This document shows positions 20,564 through 33,735 of a DNA stretch of 64,000 nt, one piece after another. Origin of the DNA: Lojkania enalia (lineage: Eukaryota; Ascomycota; Dothideomycetes; Pleosporales); the NCBI GenBank assembly GCA_010094045.1, contig ML986620.1, forward strand, positions 57,413-121,412, in the 5' to 3' direction. The notes beneath the pieces are model-generated. The model did not search any database. It was not told the origin of the DNA and saw nothing but the letters and a program-made list of their open reading frames with translations. Numbering within the stretch: position 1 is the stretch's first letter; the number at the start of each line of letters is the position of its first letter. The translations under genes and the position numbers were made by a program.

Positions 20564-23500
20564 AGACTTTAGACTGTTTATAGTTAGCCCCTTAGCAGGT
20601 CTAGGGCTATATAAGTAGCTTTCTCCTAATAATTAGTTTACAATCAACGTAGTTTTCCTCTACTTATTAGAGCCTATCTAACTTAAGGTTGTAAGCTTAG
20701 GTTACGTGCCTAGTCAACTATACAGCCCTTAACTAAGCAGTCTTATATACTCTATATTCCCCCGCTGTACCTTAACCGAGAGGTTAAGGGACCTTATTAA
20801 TATATCTATCTATACCACCCTATATAGTCTCTACCCCCTCTTATTTACAAAGTTATATACTCTTAGAAAAAAAAAGTAAATAGGGGAGATTGCGAATTAT
20901 ATATAGCTTTAAATATATTAATACATCTATTAATATAAGTAATATCCGTCCCTAGGCTAAGAGATAAAGTATAGGTATATTAAGATTAAGTATATTTTAA
21001 CTTCTTAATACGCTGAAATTTCCTAAAGCCTCCTAAGTTAATAATAATTTTATAAACCTATTCTACCTCTATTTTTAGCCTCTACTTTTAGTGTTGTACT
21101 CTTATACTTTCGACTAAGTTTTCTTTACCTATTAGTATTAGCAGACTAGCCTTAACCGCTAGAGTAGTTACTATAACCTCTAGTATAGTTTCTACAACCT
21201 CTAATATATTTTATCGCGAATCTAACGCAGTTACTGTAGCTTCTAATACCTAACCGTCTACTACTATAGGAAGTACTTTATTATAATAGTAAAAGATAAA
21301 ATAAATAAATATACTACCGTTAAGGACTAATAATATATTACTCCTATACTAATATAGCTAACGCAAATTTATTATAATTGCTAAGAAATTAATAAGCTAT
21401 CTTAAAATCTTCCCTAAATTTTAGAAGCTCCCGGTTAACCTATACTGTTAAGTATTTCTTATTACCTAGCCTTACCTTTTCGTAGAGCTTTTCTATAAAG
21501 TCCCTTAAATTACTAATTTCTAACCTTATTTCTATAATAATAACTATATTAACGGGCTAATATAGATTATTATTAAAAGCTGCTAATATCTCTAATTCCT
21601 TAAGATTATATTCTCTATAAAGTAGTATATTTAATTAAAGGCTACCCGTAAAGCGTTATTATTTACCCTCTAGCTCTTATAGCTTCTACTCTTTTTCGCA
21701 AATCAGACAGCGCTTATTTACTAGTTAAGGGAATAATTCTACTATAGTACGAAAAGTATATTAAGGACGAATACTATATTTAAGCGCGTCGACCCGACTA
21801 TAAAGTATTATAGTCTTTTAAGATAGCGAAAGAAGTCTATTACTGCGGCAGTTAATGTTTTAGGTATAATATTATTATATATAACTATACTAAGCCTATA
21901 CTTCTATAAAGCGGTTAAATAATATAGGGCTAGAGGTTGAAGTAGATTTAAATATAGTTAACAGCTGGTTATACAACTAGGCAGCTCGTTTAGGGATACA
22001 GTATATAGATAAGTAGAATAGGTTTCGGCTTAATATTCTAGTCCTTAAAAAACTATAAAAGTCGTCTACTATAGCTAAATTAGGATTCTATTCTAGTAGA
22101 AATAATTATATTTAAAACTTACCGCCTATATTAGTAGAAATTCCGGCTCTACTAATAATTACGATATTTTTCTTTACGCTTAGATTCTTCTTTAGTTATT
22201 CTATTTATAATAGACCCCTAATTAACGTATTCGAAATATAACTAGGTCTATTTTTCCTAAATTTCTAGACATATAAAACTTTTTATTAGTAGTACCTTAA
22301 ATACGATTACTTTACTATTTTAATATTAAAGATAGTGTTATATAAAGCGCTAAATAAGAGGAAGAAAAGCTGTAGAAATAGAAAAGAATATATACTATAA
22401 GATAGGAGAAGCCCTAATTTATACCTAAAATATATATAACGAATAGAGTTAGTAAGTTAAATACAGCTATAAATTACTTTATATAGAACTTACTATTTTT
22501 ATATAAACTATATATAAGATTAAATTTTAAATAAACAGCTTAAAGCTATAACGTTTAAACGGATCTATTTAACTTAATACCTATATAGTAATAGGTTAAG
22601 CCGGCGAAAATAAGCCTTAAAGGCAGGGAAGCTTCTATAATAAACTCGGTTCTTTAACTGCTATAGTATTAAGTGCTAAATTTGTCTCGGCCCCTTCTAA
22701 TACGCAACTAATAGGCTATACTAAAGTAGTAAATCTTTAAGAAAGATAGACATAATATTAAAGAACGCTAGCTATTTATTTCTCAAAGCTAGGACGATAG
22801 TAAATTCCTAGCTAGACCTCGCTAGAACGGCCTATAAGCTAGGTAGATCTTAAGTTCTTAATAGTTAGCGCTTAAATAACGTCTTAGAGGCTATAGCTGG
22901 CTAATATAATATAAATAGAAACGTTTTAAATTCTAGTAGTTTTCGACTAGGAGCGAGCCTGGAATCTACTCTTCTATATACTATAAAAGGTAGTAATAGT
23001 ACTAGTCTTAGTTTTAAGTTTACTCCCCCTATAGAGATATAGCGGGTTATATAATAGAATATAGATACGGTGCTTTAATTGCTTCGAAGATACTTAAAGT
23101 AAGAATTAATTATATTACTAATAAAGGAAATCTATACTAAACTAATTCTAATTTAAACTTAGAATCTACTAATTATAAGATTAGAGAAAAGAGTAGTAAA
23201 CTAAGAGTAGGAAAAACAAGTCTATTAATTTAATTCAGTAAGTATAAAACTAATTATAATAAGAGCTAGATTCTTAGGTAATAGGAATTCCTAAATAGGA
23301 CTAATTATAGTAAATTTATTAGTTGCTAGCAGCTTAGGCGATAAATAGCTTAACTATCTCTTATCTACTATAAAACCTTCTATTAGTATCTATACGTTTA
23401 AATACTACTTTTTAAGGGTTTTAGATAGTTTAGGATTAGCTACTCCAGTAATATAATTTCGGTCTAAATAGAATGTTAGCTATTATCTATATTATAAGAA

Positions 23501-26500
23501 TATAGTCCTTATATCTTCTTTAGGGTTCTATATAACTAATAGCTTATATAGTATTATAAGCTTAGTTCCGTTGGGAAGTATAATATCAGCTAGTAATCTA
23601 AATAATAGAAGTAATATTAGTATATTAGTATCTAGCTCTATCTAAAGTAGTAAGTATACTAGGTATAATAAGAGTAATAAAACCTTACTTAATTTCTAGA
23701 ATGATAATAAAGTTAAAAAAGATAATAACACAGCTAAGAAAGTAGGCTAGAATCTAAATAAGAAAACTAACGAGAAAGTAAAGTAAATAACTAAAAGAGC
23801 TACGATTATAATAGTATAGAAGATATAGAATAAGATAAAATAAGTAGAAGCGTTGCTAAATATATTAATAAGGGAGTATAGTAAGTAGTTATATTCTAGC
23901 GGAAGAGGTATAGAAGAGCTTAATAGGGGATAGCCTGAAGTTTAATTGAGGAATAAAGCTCCTTTATATCTTTCTTTTCAGCTTAGTTAATAAGAGATAT
24001 AGTAACCCTTAATACCCTTAATATTATATTACGTCAGCCTTTAATACATATTTCTTCCGTGCCTCCTACTAGTTAGGGAGGTATAACGTAGGACTTATAA
24101 TCGCCCCCTTATCCACGTTTATATAGTAGAGAGGAGCTTATCCTTAAAAGAGGACATCGTATAGACCTGCATCCCCTCCTCTTTTTATATAAGCTACCTA
24201 TCCGCGCTATTACTATATAAGGTAAACTCGAACCCCTTATCTTTTCTAATACTAGTTAATTACTATAGCCTGGGGAGCCTATAATAATAGAGTTTTTAAT
24301 AGGTATAAATACTAATATCTCTAGCTTTATATCTTATATCCTCCCGTATCGTTAGATATATACTACTACCTCCTGGATAGAAATAGATAGTACTATATAA
24401 TATAGAATACCGCGTAACTCCGGCTATATATATACTTATCTCGTTCGGTATTAAAGAGAAGTATTATATCTCCTTAATTAGCGCAGCTTACTATAAAGGT
24501 ATAGAGAAGTAAAAGATAATATATTATAAAGCTAGGCTGTTGAACGTTTTTAAAATCTACAACTTAGTTCTAATAAATACTATTTTTAGTATAGGGGTTA
24601 TAATATATAATAGCCTACTTTATCTACAACTCTACTATAGATAGGGTTCCTGCTAGGAAGTATTAGTTCCAAATCCTAGATATACATTTACTTATTATAT
24701 ACCTCCCTTTTCCCTGCCGTATAAGGTAGATATAAACCCCTAGTCTAAATAGTAAGTAATATAGCTATATCTTACCTCTTAACAGTAGTAATATTTAGAA
24801 GTTAATACTTAAAATTATATAACTTTCCTTACTAGGAGATATACGGTACTATCTCTAGAGGAGAAAGTAGCTAGACCCTAGCTTTAGAGCGTAAACTAGT
24901 TGTTAGTATTAAGAGATATAATTATATATTATCAGGCTACAAGTTAATTATATTATAGTATAGTAAAACTTATAAAGTAGTATAGACGGATCCCTTCCAA
25001 ATTAAAACTGCTAATAGAAGAATACTACTATATCCTAACTCAACGATACTATTACTATTATACTATAATTCGTAGGGCGTATATAAAGGTCTTTATATAT
25101 TATAGTATAGGGATATCTCCTAGCCGTCTAATTAGAGCTCTTCTACTATAAAATAGGTATATATAGCTGGCTCGACGTACTCGTAGAGCCTCTTAATTAA
25201 ATTCTTCTTTCTTCTTAACTTCTATAGAGTCGGTCCTCTTTACTATATTCCCTCGTTATTACTACGGTAAGAACGCCTACTATCTTCTCTTACACTTTCT
25301 ATCTGCCTCTTATTTTATTTTACGCTCTCCTTTACTCCATAAAATAAAGACGCGAGGACGACCTAAAGGAGAAACTTAGCTTAAGCCTAACCCTCTACTT
25401 AATAAATATATAGTAAATACTTAGACGGTTAAAGAACAATTATACACATCTATACTAAATACTAAAAAGGTACTATATATTATAGAGTATAAGTATTACT
25501 TTAGCGCGATACTACTATATTTATAGGAGCGTACGGCCTGGTTATAGTATAGTATTCGAAAATATTCCTATTCTCTCCGGGCCTAATATATAATAGTACT
25601 TATATATAGATATTAATATAAACGGCTATTTGTCTATATAGATACGTAAGGCTAATAATAGTACTATAGTAACCGTAACCTATTACAGCTTAAAAGATAG
25701 TCGAAGCTTCTAAAACTTCTAGGGGAAATCTAAAACGAAATTTATATATACGTATTTCCTCTATTTTTAGAGTTCCTTCTTTAGTATAAATTTAAAGGGA
25801 GTAGTATAGAGCTTTTTACAGTTAATAAATAGGTCTATAAAAATATTATAAGTCTAATATATAAAACGAAGCTACTTAGGCTTAAATATAAGGAGGATAA
25901 CTTAAGTATTAATAAATATTCTTACCATTAGGACGGCTAGGATTACTATATTAGACGCTACTTAGGATAGTATTAGAACCTATCTATACTTTTCCAATTC
26001 TTTAGTAGAAAAGTATTTTAACACGTTAATAATATTAAGATTTATGTAGATATCGAAGACTCTAAAGATGCCGAACGCTCGATTTTACTAGACTTCGTCT
26101 ATATACTCTATAATAAACGAAGAACGCAGTTAAGGTACTTTATAATAAAGTTTAAGGTAGTAATATTAATAGATAGGAAAAAGGAGGTCGAGTTTTTCCA
26201 CTTTCTCTAGGCGCTTAAAGAGGTTCTAGAGTTTAAAGACGTATACTTTAAACTTAAAAATCCGCATCGACTTAAAGGGGAAGATAGAAAATAGCTTCTT
26301 TAGAGAGTATATATAATAAGGGATAGCTTACTACTATAACAGAAACGTAAATTTAAGCAATTTTAGAAGTATTACTAAAGTCTCTTATTATTATAGGAAT
26401 AGAAGTATAGGTTCTAATAAAGAAGTCTTCTTAGCACCTTTATAAGCTTAGTATCTATTATAGATATAGTAAGGTCTTATTTTATATCTAGGTTGTATCT

Positions 26501-26914
26501 AACCCTCGGGAGGATAAGATAATAGCGAATCTTCTAGCTTAAGTTATATTACTATTATACTTATTATAGAGGTGTTAGAATTAGAGTCCGCGCTTATAAA
26601 TTCAACTTTTCCTAGTATCTAGAAGGCTATAATATACTAACTAAGCCAAGTATTTTACGTTCCTAATCGGCTATTCTTAATATTACTAGTAGAAGATTTA
26701 GCTAGAGCTTTTATAGCGACTACTAATAGGGCTATAGATATAGTATATATTAGTAATTCTAGTAGGTTTTCTAGGTTAAGTTACTATAAGCTTAAGCTTG
26801 CTAGTAACTTCTAAGATTTAACGTAATAGAGTCGGCTATAAAAATTGCTTAATAGTACTATTACAAGTTTAATAAACTTAAGGTCTATTTTATCGCCCGT
26901 AAACAATCCTATTA
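20564..26914. other. RIP-degraded relics, unclassified
   Basis: Extremely A+T-rich with no long open frame on either strand. Fragments look coding. Near 23080 a + frame reads 'RCFNCFEDT', resembling a zinc knuckle. Near 25350 a + frame reads 'RGRPKGET', and near 26040 a frame reads 'VDIEDSKDAERSILLDFVY'. Near 20750-20880 a pyrimidine-rich stretch could be an old promoter or LTR. I do not recognise a family. These are probably ancient transposons or genes destroyed by RIP. Confidence 0.5.
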
Positions 26915-27285
26915 TAGAACTATAAGCAGCTAAAATAATTTTAAGGATAGGATTACTCGGGTAATTCTAGGCAGTCCTATCTATAGTACGAAATATATAA
27001 TAATATAGACGAGTGTATATTATTAGATAGATAATAAGAAGAGCTAGAAAAGGCCTAATAAGTCTAGAGATATAGAATAATTATTAGAGCTACAAACTTA
27101 GACTTTAGTTTACTACTTAAGGGAGGGATGTTACCTTTAGGAGAAGGGAACAGTTTAAGCCTAAAAGTAGAGAGGGGCGCCTATATTTATAGTTATACCC
27201 TATATAGCTACTACTAGAGTAGCTAGAATAGCTATAAACTAATTAAATTAAATTAAATCGAAATTAAATTAAAAAATACTATATC
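26915..27285 (+). mobile_element. 5'-truncated Tad-like LINE, 3' end only
   Basis: From about 26915 (ATAAGCAGCTAAAATAATTTT) to 27245 the sequence follows the 3' end of the full LINE at 33239-33555, including the untranslated block GGATGTTACCTTT (27128-27140, matching 33443-33455). It ends in a decayed TTAAA/TAAATT tail (27240-27285). A truncated 5' end plus a simple tail is what target-primed reverse transcription leaves. The full-length LINE begins directly after this tail. Confidence 0.75.
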
Positions 27286-27539
27286 TAGCTTAGAACAAAT
27301 TTTTGAAAACGCGTAATATTTTGCAATTTCTCGAGTTTACTAGCGGTAGAGAGGGTAATTAATCCAATTAACGCGTTTAAAACGCGTCGATTTAGAGGAA
27401 TAGCGCCTAAATAGCTACAAGTAAATAATAGACCTAAATATATTAACAAGTATGCTACGTACCTTAGAGAAGTATACAACCAATTATAGGCGGCGGGTAA
27501 AGGTAGGTAGAACTAAATACCCTAGAATATAGTACAGGC

Positions 27540-29440
27540 GTACATCGCATCAACTATTATATTAATAGGTAAGGTACTGCAGCAGCCTCCGCTAAGCGAA
27601 ATCTTCTAATATATCTAAGATACTGCTAAATATATATAGAACATCCAAAGAGATATTACAGTAATTAAATGCTTAATAGGACTTAGCACTAACCTACTAA
27701 ACATAACCAACTTTAGTAGAGGTAGGAATCAGCCCACCTTATAGGCTCAAATAGCAGCTTAAGCTTAAACCTCCCAGCTCCTACCCCTACTAGTCCTACA
27801 AGACACACCTACTCACGGCACCAATAACACAGTTACGGCATATAGCGACCGAGTTGTTACAATAAAGCTAAAAGACTACGCCATCGCCCAGCGATACCGT
27901 ACGCAGCCGCCTACCTAGGTCAAGCGCCAGGTAGAGGCGGCAATCCACAATAACGCGGCTATAAGAACAGTAAAGATAGTTGCTGTACACCAACTTAAAA
28001 GCGGGGATATACAGATATTTACGGGCAGTACAGCAGAGAGTACTCAACTTAAATAGAATAAAGGATAGATTAGGGGCCTAGGAGAACGCGCCGAGCTAGT
28101 TATACTAACATATAGAGTCATCGCTCACGGCATTCCAACCAACTCCATCAACACTAAAGACCAGGAAGCAACTATCTAACAGATACTTGCAGACAACCAC
28201 ACAGTTATACCTAAAGTAAAGATCGCCTACATAAGATAGCTTACTAAAGAATCAACCCTCAAACGCGCATCTTCTATAGTACTTAAATTTACCAACCCCG
28301 AAATAGCTAACGCTACCATATACGCCGGCATAGTATGGAACGGCCAAATACACTAATACCAGCTCTATAACCGCGCCTGCAGGATCAAGCAATACTTCCA
28401 CTGCTATAATTACGGCCACATCGGCACTTAATACAACACAACCCAAACATGCGGCTATTACGCGGACCACTACAAGACAAAATACTGCGGCTAGAAGGGT
28501 AGAGAAGGCTTCTCACCCCGATACACAGTCTGCAAAGACGCCTATACAGTATAGAGTAATGCCTGCCCGGCAAGAAAGAAAGAGTTGGCAAGAGTTAAGC
28601 AGGCGAAACAGGCTCGTAAGATCTACTAGCACGTACCCTCTAAGGAGGACGCCACGAAACCCAGGACAAACATTAATACACGCAGCACCAGCAGTACTTA
28701 GGAACCCCGAACTGTAATAATAAGGACGGCACCGATAGCACGAGCCCAGCACCCAGCCTATAGACTAACCGAACTAATAGAGGATGCAATACCAGAAGAA
28801 ACCGACACCCCTATAATTATAGAAACGCAACCCGAAGTAGCGCCCAGGGCATCATCTACGCCAACTATAGAGGATTGGGCGACCCCGGCAATCTATTAAG
28901 AATCCCTACAGCCGCTCTCAATCAACCCCCAAATCCTAACTATAGAAGAGATCTCCTCCCCAGCTATACAACTAGACAAGGAACAACCGCTGTAGTACGA
29001 ACATCTGCTAGTAAACACAGAGGTCGACGCAGCAATACTGGACGCGGATGCCTGGCTTAACAACTTAGCCGTAGACCTCGACCCCCAATAGCTTCCGGAT
29101 CTAGAAGGCCAGCTAACTGCATTACCATCTACATCCCTAGCTACAGACCCTCGCGTCGCTAACAGAACAATCTTTAAAGGATGTAAATGCCTAGAGCATT
29201 AGGAGATATACTATAACTAGCCGACAAGTAACGCTGAACTAACAATCGCTACTTATATAAAAATATGCATATACTGCGGCATGAACTTTATATAAGTATC
29301 GGAGCTACGCAAACATCTTAATAGGCTTAGATATACCCGCAGGCGGAACCTGACTATACAACAGGAGATACGAGGGAAGTACAGCTCGTCCACCCTAGCG
29401 TAGACTCTTAAGCCAGCCCGTAGATCCGCTAGCCACCTAG
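27540..29440 (+). pseudogene. LINE ORF1 (gag-like RNA-binding protein)
   Basis: This is the nucleic-acid-binding protein of a Tad1-like LINE. A + frame reads 'TVKIVAVHQLKSGDIQIFT' and 'ATIYAGIVWNGQIH.YQLYN' before a decayed knuckle region near 28385-28500. There 'CYNYGHIGT.Y' stands for a CX2CX4HX4C motif, with Cys changed to Tyr, followed by 'CGYYADHYKTKYC'. The C-terminal half is Pro/Thr-rich. The start is uncertain and several TAG/TAA codons interrupt the frame. Confidence 0.75.
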
Positions 29441-29534
29441 ACTAAAAAGGCCTATCCGACCCATCCAGGGCCCGAATAACCCGGAGCCAATTACTCACAA
29501 ATAGTACCAACGGAATACAACGCTAATAATAGAA

Positions 29535-32500
29535 CGCTAGGAGCTATAGATCTTATAGTACAACGTGCAGAAATTAAGAGAAGTCGTCCTTGCCAGCCTC
29601 TTCTAAAACCCGAGAATTGTGGAGTACAACATCCTCGCTATACAGGAACTATAGCGCAACCGCTTTACCTATACATCCTACAACCCCCTAAAAGAATACT
29701 TCCAACTCATATACCCGGATGATGCTGCTACAAGGGCATGTTTCTACGTTAATAAGCGCATCGACCCTAATACCTAGAATGTAACATTTAACACGAAAGA
29801 TATCGTTACCCTAATAATTAACTCCGGACAAAATAAACTCTACGTCATAAACGTATATAATAAAACGATAACTAATACTGTTAAGGACCTTAGGGAAACC
29901 ATTAGTAGGCTAGCCCCTTACGACGAAGTCATCCTGCTAGGTGACTTTAACTTACACCACCCTCTCTAAACACTAAGACTAAGTAGGCGACGAGGGTATA
30001 GCAGTACGACACTCACACGACCTTTTCTTACAATCCTAGAGGACTACCAACTCCAGCTACTTACAGTACCAGGTACTATAACGCGGAGGGGATGCACAGG
30101 TACATCAACGATCGATCTAGCCTTCGCCACCGAAGAGGTTACGTCCCGCGTCATATACTGTAGAGTAGATACCCGCCTAGACAGCGATTCTAACCATCTA
30201 CCTATGGAGGTCACCGTTGAATAGAACTGGAAGCGGGCTTTAAGGCCAAGGAAACGGATGTGGACAAATATAGACCCATCAAAGCTCCGGGATACAGTAG
30301 AAATTATACTTCGCCAAATACCAAACGACTCGGACCTCAACAACAAGGAGCATATAGACAAATACGTCCAGGCAATCGTCAATGCCCTTAAAGAAGGTAT
30401 TGATACATCAACCCCATAGTCCAATCCGTTACTACGTTCGGTGCCAGGATTCAACGAAGAATGTAAGGCTATATACACCGAAGTCCAACAACTACGCCGG
30501 AAGTGGTAACAAACGAGGCTCGAAGAGGACTACAAGGAGTACCGACAAGCGAGGAACAGGAAGGGCCGATGTATACGGAAGGCTCTGCGAGATAACCATA
30601 GACAAAGGGTGGAGGAGGCCTGTACCGCAGACTCAGGACTCTAGAAACTGGCCAAGTGGGCCCAGAATAGACATACCGTGACGGCGGCATGCACACCAGC
30701 CCTCAGAAAACAGAACGGAGAACTCGCCAATCTCGCAGAGGAGAAGGCCAAGACTCTCCGCCAGTCTTTCTTCCCGCACCCTATTACGGCTGACCTGTCC
30801 GATATTAACAGGTACGAATACCCCCCGCCCTTTAAATGTCCGGAAATCACACTATTAGAGATCGAAAGAGCAATACGTAGAGCAGCACCTAACAAGGCCC
30901 TGGGCACTGATAACATTACTAACAGGATTCTACACCACACAGTCGACATCCTACTCCCAAAACTACATAGACTCTTTAACGCCTGCCTCCGAACAGGATA
31001 TTACCCAACACACTTTAAAGAGATGATCACGGTAGCCCTCTAGAAGCCGGGAAAGGACGATTATACACAACTAAAGTCGTATAGGCTAATTACACTCTTT
31101 AACACCCTAGGTAAAGCGCTTGAAGCGGTAGTAGCGAACCGGTTGTCGTACCTTGCAGACCACTACTACGCTCTCCCGAGTCGACACATAGGAGGCCGGA
31201 AACTCACCTTTACGGACCACGCCATGCACCTGCTCATCCAACGGATCCACGACGCATGGTTAGAGGGGAAAGTGGCATTACTGCTCCTTCTCAACGTGTC
31301 TGGAGCGTTTGACAATGTCTCGAGGCTACGGCTACTGCATAACCTCAGGAAACGCCGAGTACATCAAACGCTGGTACAGTAGATAGACTCGTTTATAAGC
31401 GAACGGTCGACGACGCTCAAGATACAGGAATACACAGCACCTTCAGCACTAATCCAAACTGGAATTCCGTAGGGATCTCCCCTCTCCCCGATTTTATATC
31501 TATTCTACAACGCTGATCTCATAGAGGCATGTAAGATGGAAAACACAGAAGCTGTAGGATACATCAACAACGCTTCTATCCTGGCAATAGGCCCAACATT
31601 ACAATACAACTGCAAGACCCTAAAAGTAATCTACTGGAAGGCCTAGAAATAGGTAGATTAACACGGGTCTCAATTTGCGCCGGCGAAGTATAAACTAGTA
31701 TACTTCACGAGGAACCCGATTATAAGCGTTACACACCCCCTCCGCCTACTATAGGCTACTATCAAGGCTTCGCCCTTATGCCGATACCTAGGCATCTAGA
31801 TGGACTCTAAGCTTCGATGGGACTACCATCGGGAGAACGTGGAGGCTAAAGCTACAAAACAGCTATTAGCCCTTTCAGCCCTAGCATTATCAATATAGAG
31901 CGCCGGCTTAATTAACCTAAGAAAAGTATACACAATAATGATCGCGCCCTAGATACTTTATAAATGCTCTGCCTAGTACAAGCCGGGCTTAAGAGGCACT
32001 ACTATAGTAAATGCAATCTCTAGGATCTAGAGACGCGTAGTATAAATCATTACCGGGGCTTTTAGAACAACCGCGGGAGCAGTAGTAGACGTTGAAGTAT
32101 ACCTACTCCCAGCACAATAGAGACTCGAGTAAACAATACTTAAAGCCCTAATACGTATTAGAACTAGTCCGCTTTACGAGGAAATCGTTACCGCATAGAG
32201 CGACTAGGTTAATAGTCCGCTAGCCCGACTCTCCAAGACGCTAGCAAACAAATACAACGTACAGCCTCATCGCCTAAAGAAACGACGCTAATATGTCGTC
32301 CTACTATAGTAGATACCTCCTCCCACACGTATCGCAGGATCTAAGGATGTTGCAATTAAAGAGCATAATACTATAGAGGAGGGAGCACTATATATATATA
32401 CCGATGCGAGCGCTATCAACAGCTATATTAGTACAGCCGCGATAGTCTTAGACTAGACGTAAAAGAACTGTAGTACAAGGAGAATAGAATATATAGGTAA

Positions 32501-33230
32501 ATTAACCACGTTAAATATATATGCGGTAGAGCTTAGAGGAATCGGAATAGCATTCTAGATAGCCCTGGACATATACACGTTAATAAACACCCCCGGTAAA
32601 TGCATTATCTTCTTAGATAACTAGGCCGCGATTCGAGTAATAGCGAACCCTAAGACGTAGTTAGGACAAGGCATCCTAATTACAGCTATACAAGCGCTCG
32701 ACGAGCTCTGAGATTAAGGATAAGAGGTCTAGATCTAATAGATCCTAGCCTATAAGCACATAATTAGTAATAACTTCGCCAACCTAGCAGCTAAAAAAGC
32801 TACTAGCTAAAACCCAAGCTAGGGGCCACCTATAAAGCCAGATTCACTCCAGATCCTTATAGTAACCGTAAAACCGACTATCCGCGAAAGGATAAAAAAA
32901 GAGTAGGAGGCTTTGTAGTAAGATGCTAAGTATAGTAGACTGCTATATAGGCTAGGCGTAAAACCGGGCAAAGGAATCCTTAAGCTGTATATTAGAACAC
33001 CTAGGGCGATCAGCTCGATTATTATATAAATACGCACCGGCAAGATTAGCCTATACGCCTATCTCTATACTATTAATAAGGCGGAAACCGACGAATACTA
33101 ATACGGACTCGGAAAACAGACTGTATAATACATAATCCTGGAATACCGGAATTGGATAGAGGAGCGATAAGAGATGTGGGCAGGTAAGTAACTATGCGAG
33201 GACGTTAAGAAAGTTCTCTATAATCCGTTA
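29535..33230 (+). pseudogene. LINE ORF2 (endonuclease, reverse transcriptase, RNase H)
   Basis: The frame begins with an apurinic-type endonuclease: 'IQYNVQKLREVV' near 29560, 'LAIQEL' near 29640, 'VILLGDFNLHHPL' near 29935 and 'DSNHLPMEV' near 30185. The reverse transcriptase (about 30700-31700) has 'PGKDDYTQLKSYRLITLFNT', 'LLNVSGAFDNVS' near 31289 (family DVSGAFD, first Asp now Asn) and 'GYINNASILA' near 31560 (family YIDD, both Asp now Asn). RNase H starts 'IYTDASAINSYI' near 32395. The C-terminal Cys/His region 'YGLGKQTV.YIILEYRNW' lies near 33105. All residue losses are G-to-A. Confidence 0.88.
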
Positions 33231-33554
33231 ATAGTAGTATAAGCAGCTAAAATAATTTTGAGGACGGGATTACTCGGGCAATTCTAGATAGTCCTATCTA
33301 CGGTACGAAATATATAATAACGTGGACGAGTGTATATTATTAGATAGAAGGCGAGGAGGACTAGAAAAGGCCTAATAAGTTTAGAGATGTAGAATAGGTA
33401 TTAGAACTATAAGTAGAGAATCCAATTGTCACCTAAGGGACGGATGTTACCTTTAACAAGGGAATAGTTTAGTCCCGAAAGTGGGGAGGAGGCGCCTGTA
33501 TTTATAGCTATACGCTATATAGCTGCTATAAGGCGGCTAGGATAGCCTATAAAC

Positions 33555-33585
<31 letters not shown>

Positions 33586-33735
33586 TCGTCGCCCCAAAGA
33601 GGCGTCTTAGAAATTCTCTTCCCGGAGAGGCGTTCTAGTTATATTTATCGCCCTGGAGAGGCGTTCTAGTTAAATTTATCGCCCCGGATAGGTGTCTTAA
33701 TTAGATATATCGCCCTAAAGAAGCTGTAATTACGT
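33586..33735. repeat. 31-bp tandem repeats, about 4.7 units, each with a small palindrome
   Basis: Units resemble ATCGCCCCGGAGAGGCG followed by TTCTAGTTAAATTT. The core CGCC-CCGGA-GAGGCG can fold on itself. The array lies between the (TAA)n tail of the full LINE and the 3' end of the inverted LINE fragment. Confidence 0.8.

Larger units (their letters stand above)
27290..33585 (+). mobile_element. Tad1-like LINE (non-LTR retrotransposon), near full length, RIP-inactivated
   Basis: About 6.3 kb with two reading regions and a (TAA)n tail at about 33555-33585, as in Tad1-clade LINEs. The order is ORF1 with zinc knuckles, then endonuclease, reverse transcriptase, RNase H and a C-terminal Cys/His region. 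It is less decayed than its surroundings: stretches of more than 100 codons stay open (30678-31043, 31143-31382). All frames carry RIP-type stops and catalytic Asp-to-Asn changes, so it is dead. Confidence 0.9.

Noticed and set aside
28252..28752. Three overlapping frames on the complement
   Set aside because: They are antisense shadows of the LINE ORF1 knuckle region. The Cys-rich look is a by-product.
30044..30949. Frames on the complement, up to 144 codons
   Set aside because: They are antisense to LINE ORF2 (endonuclease and reverse transcriptase), which has recognisable motifs on the + strand.
33555..33585. (TAA)n considered as a plain microsatellite
   Set aside because: Its position at the end of the LINE 3' untranslated region makes it the element's tail.
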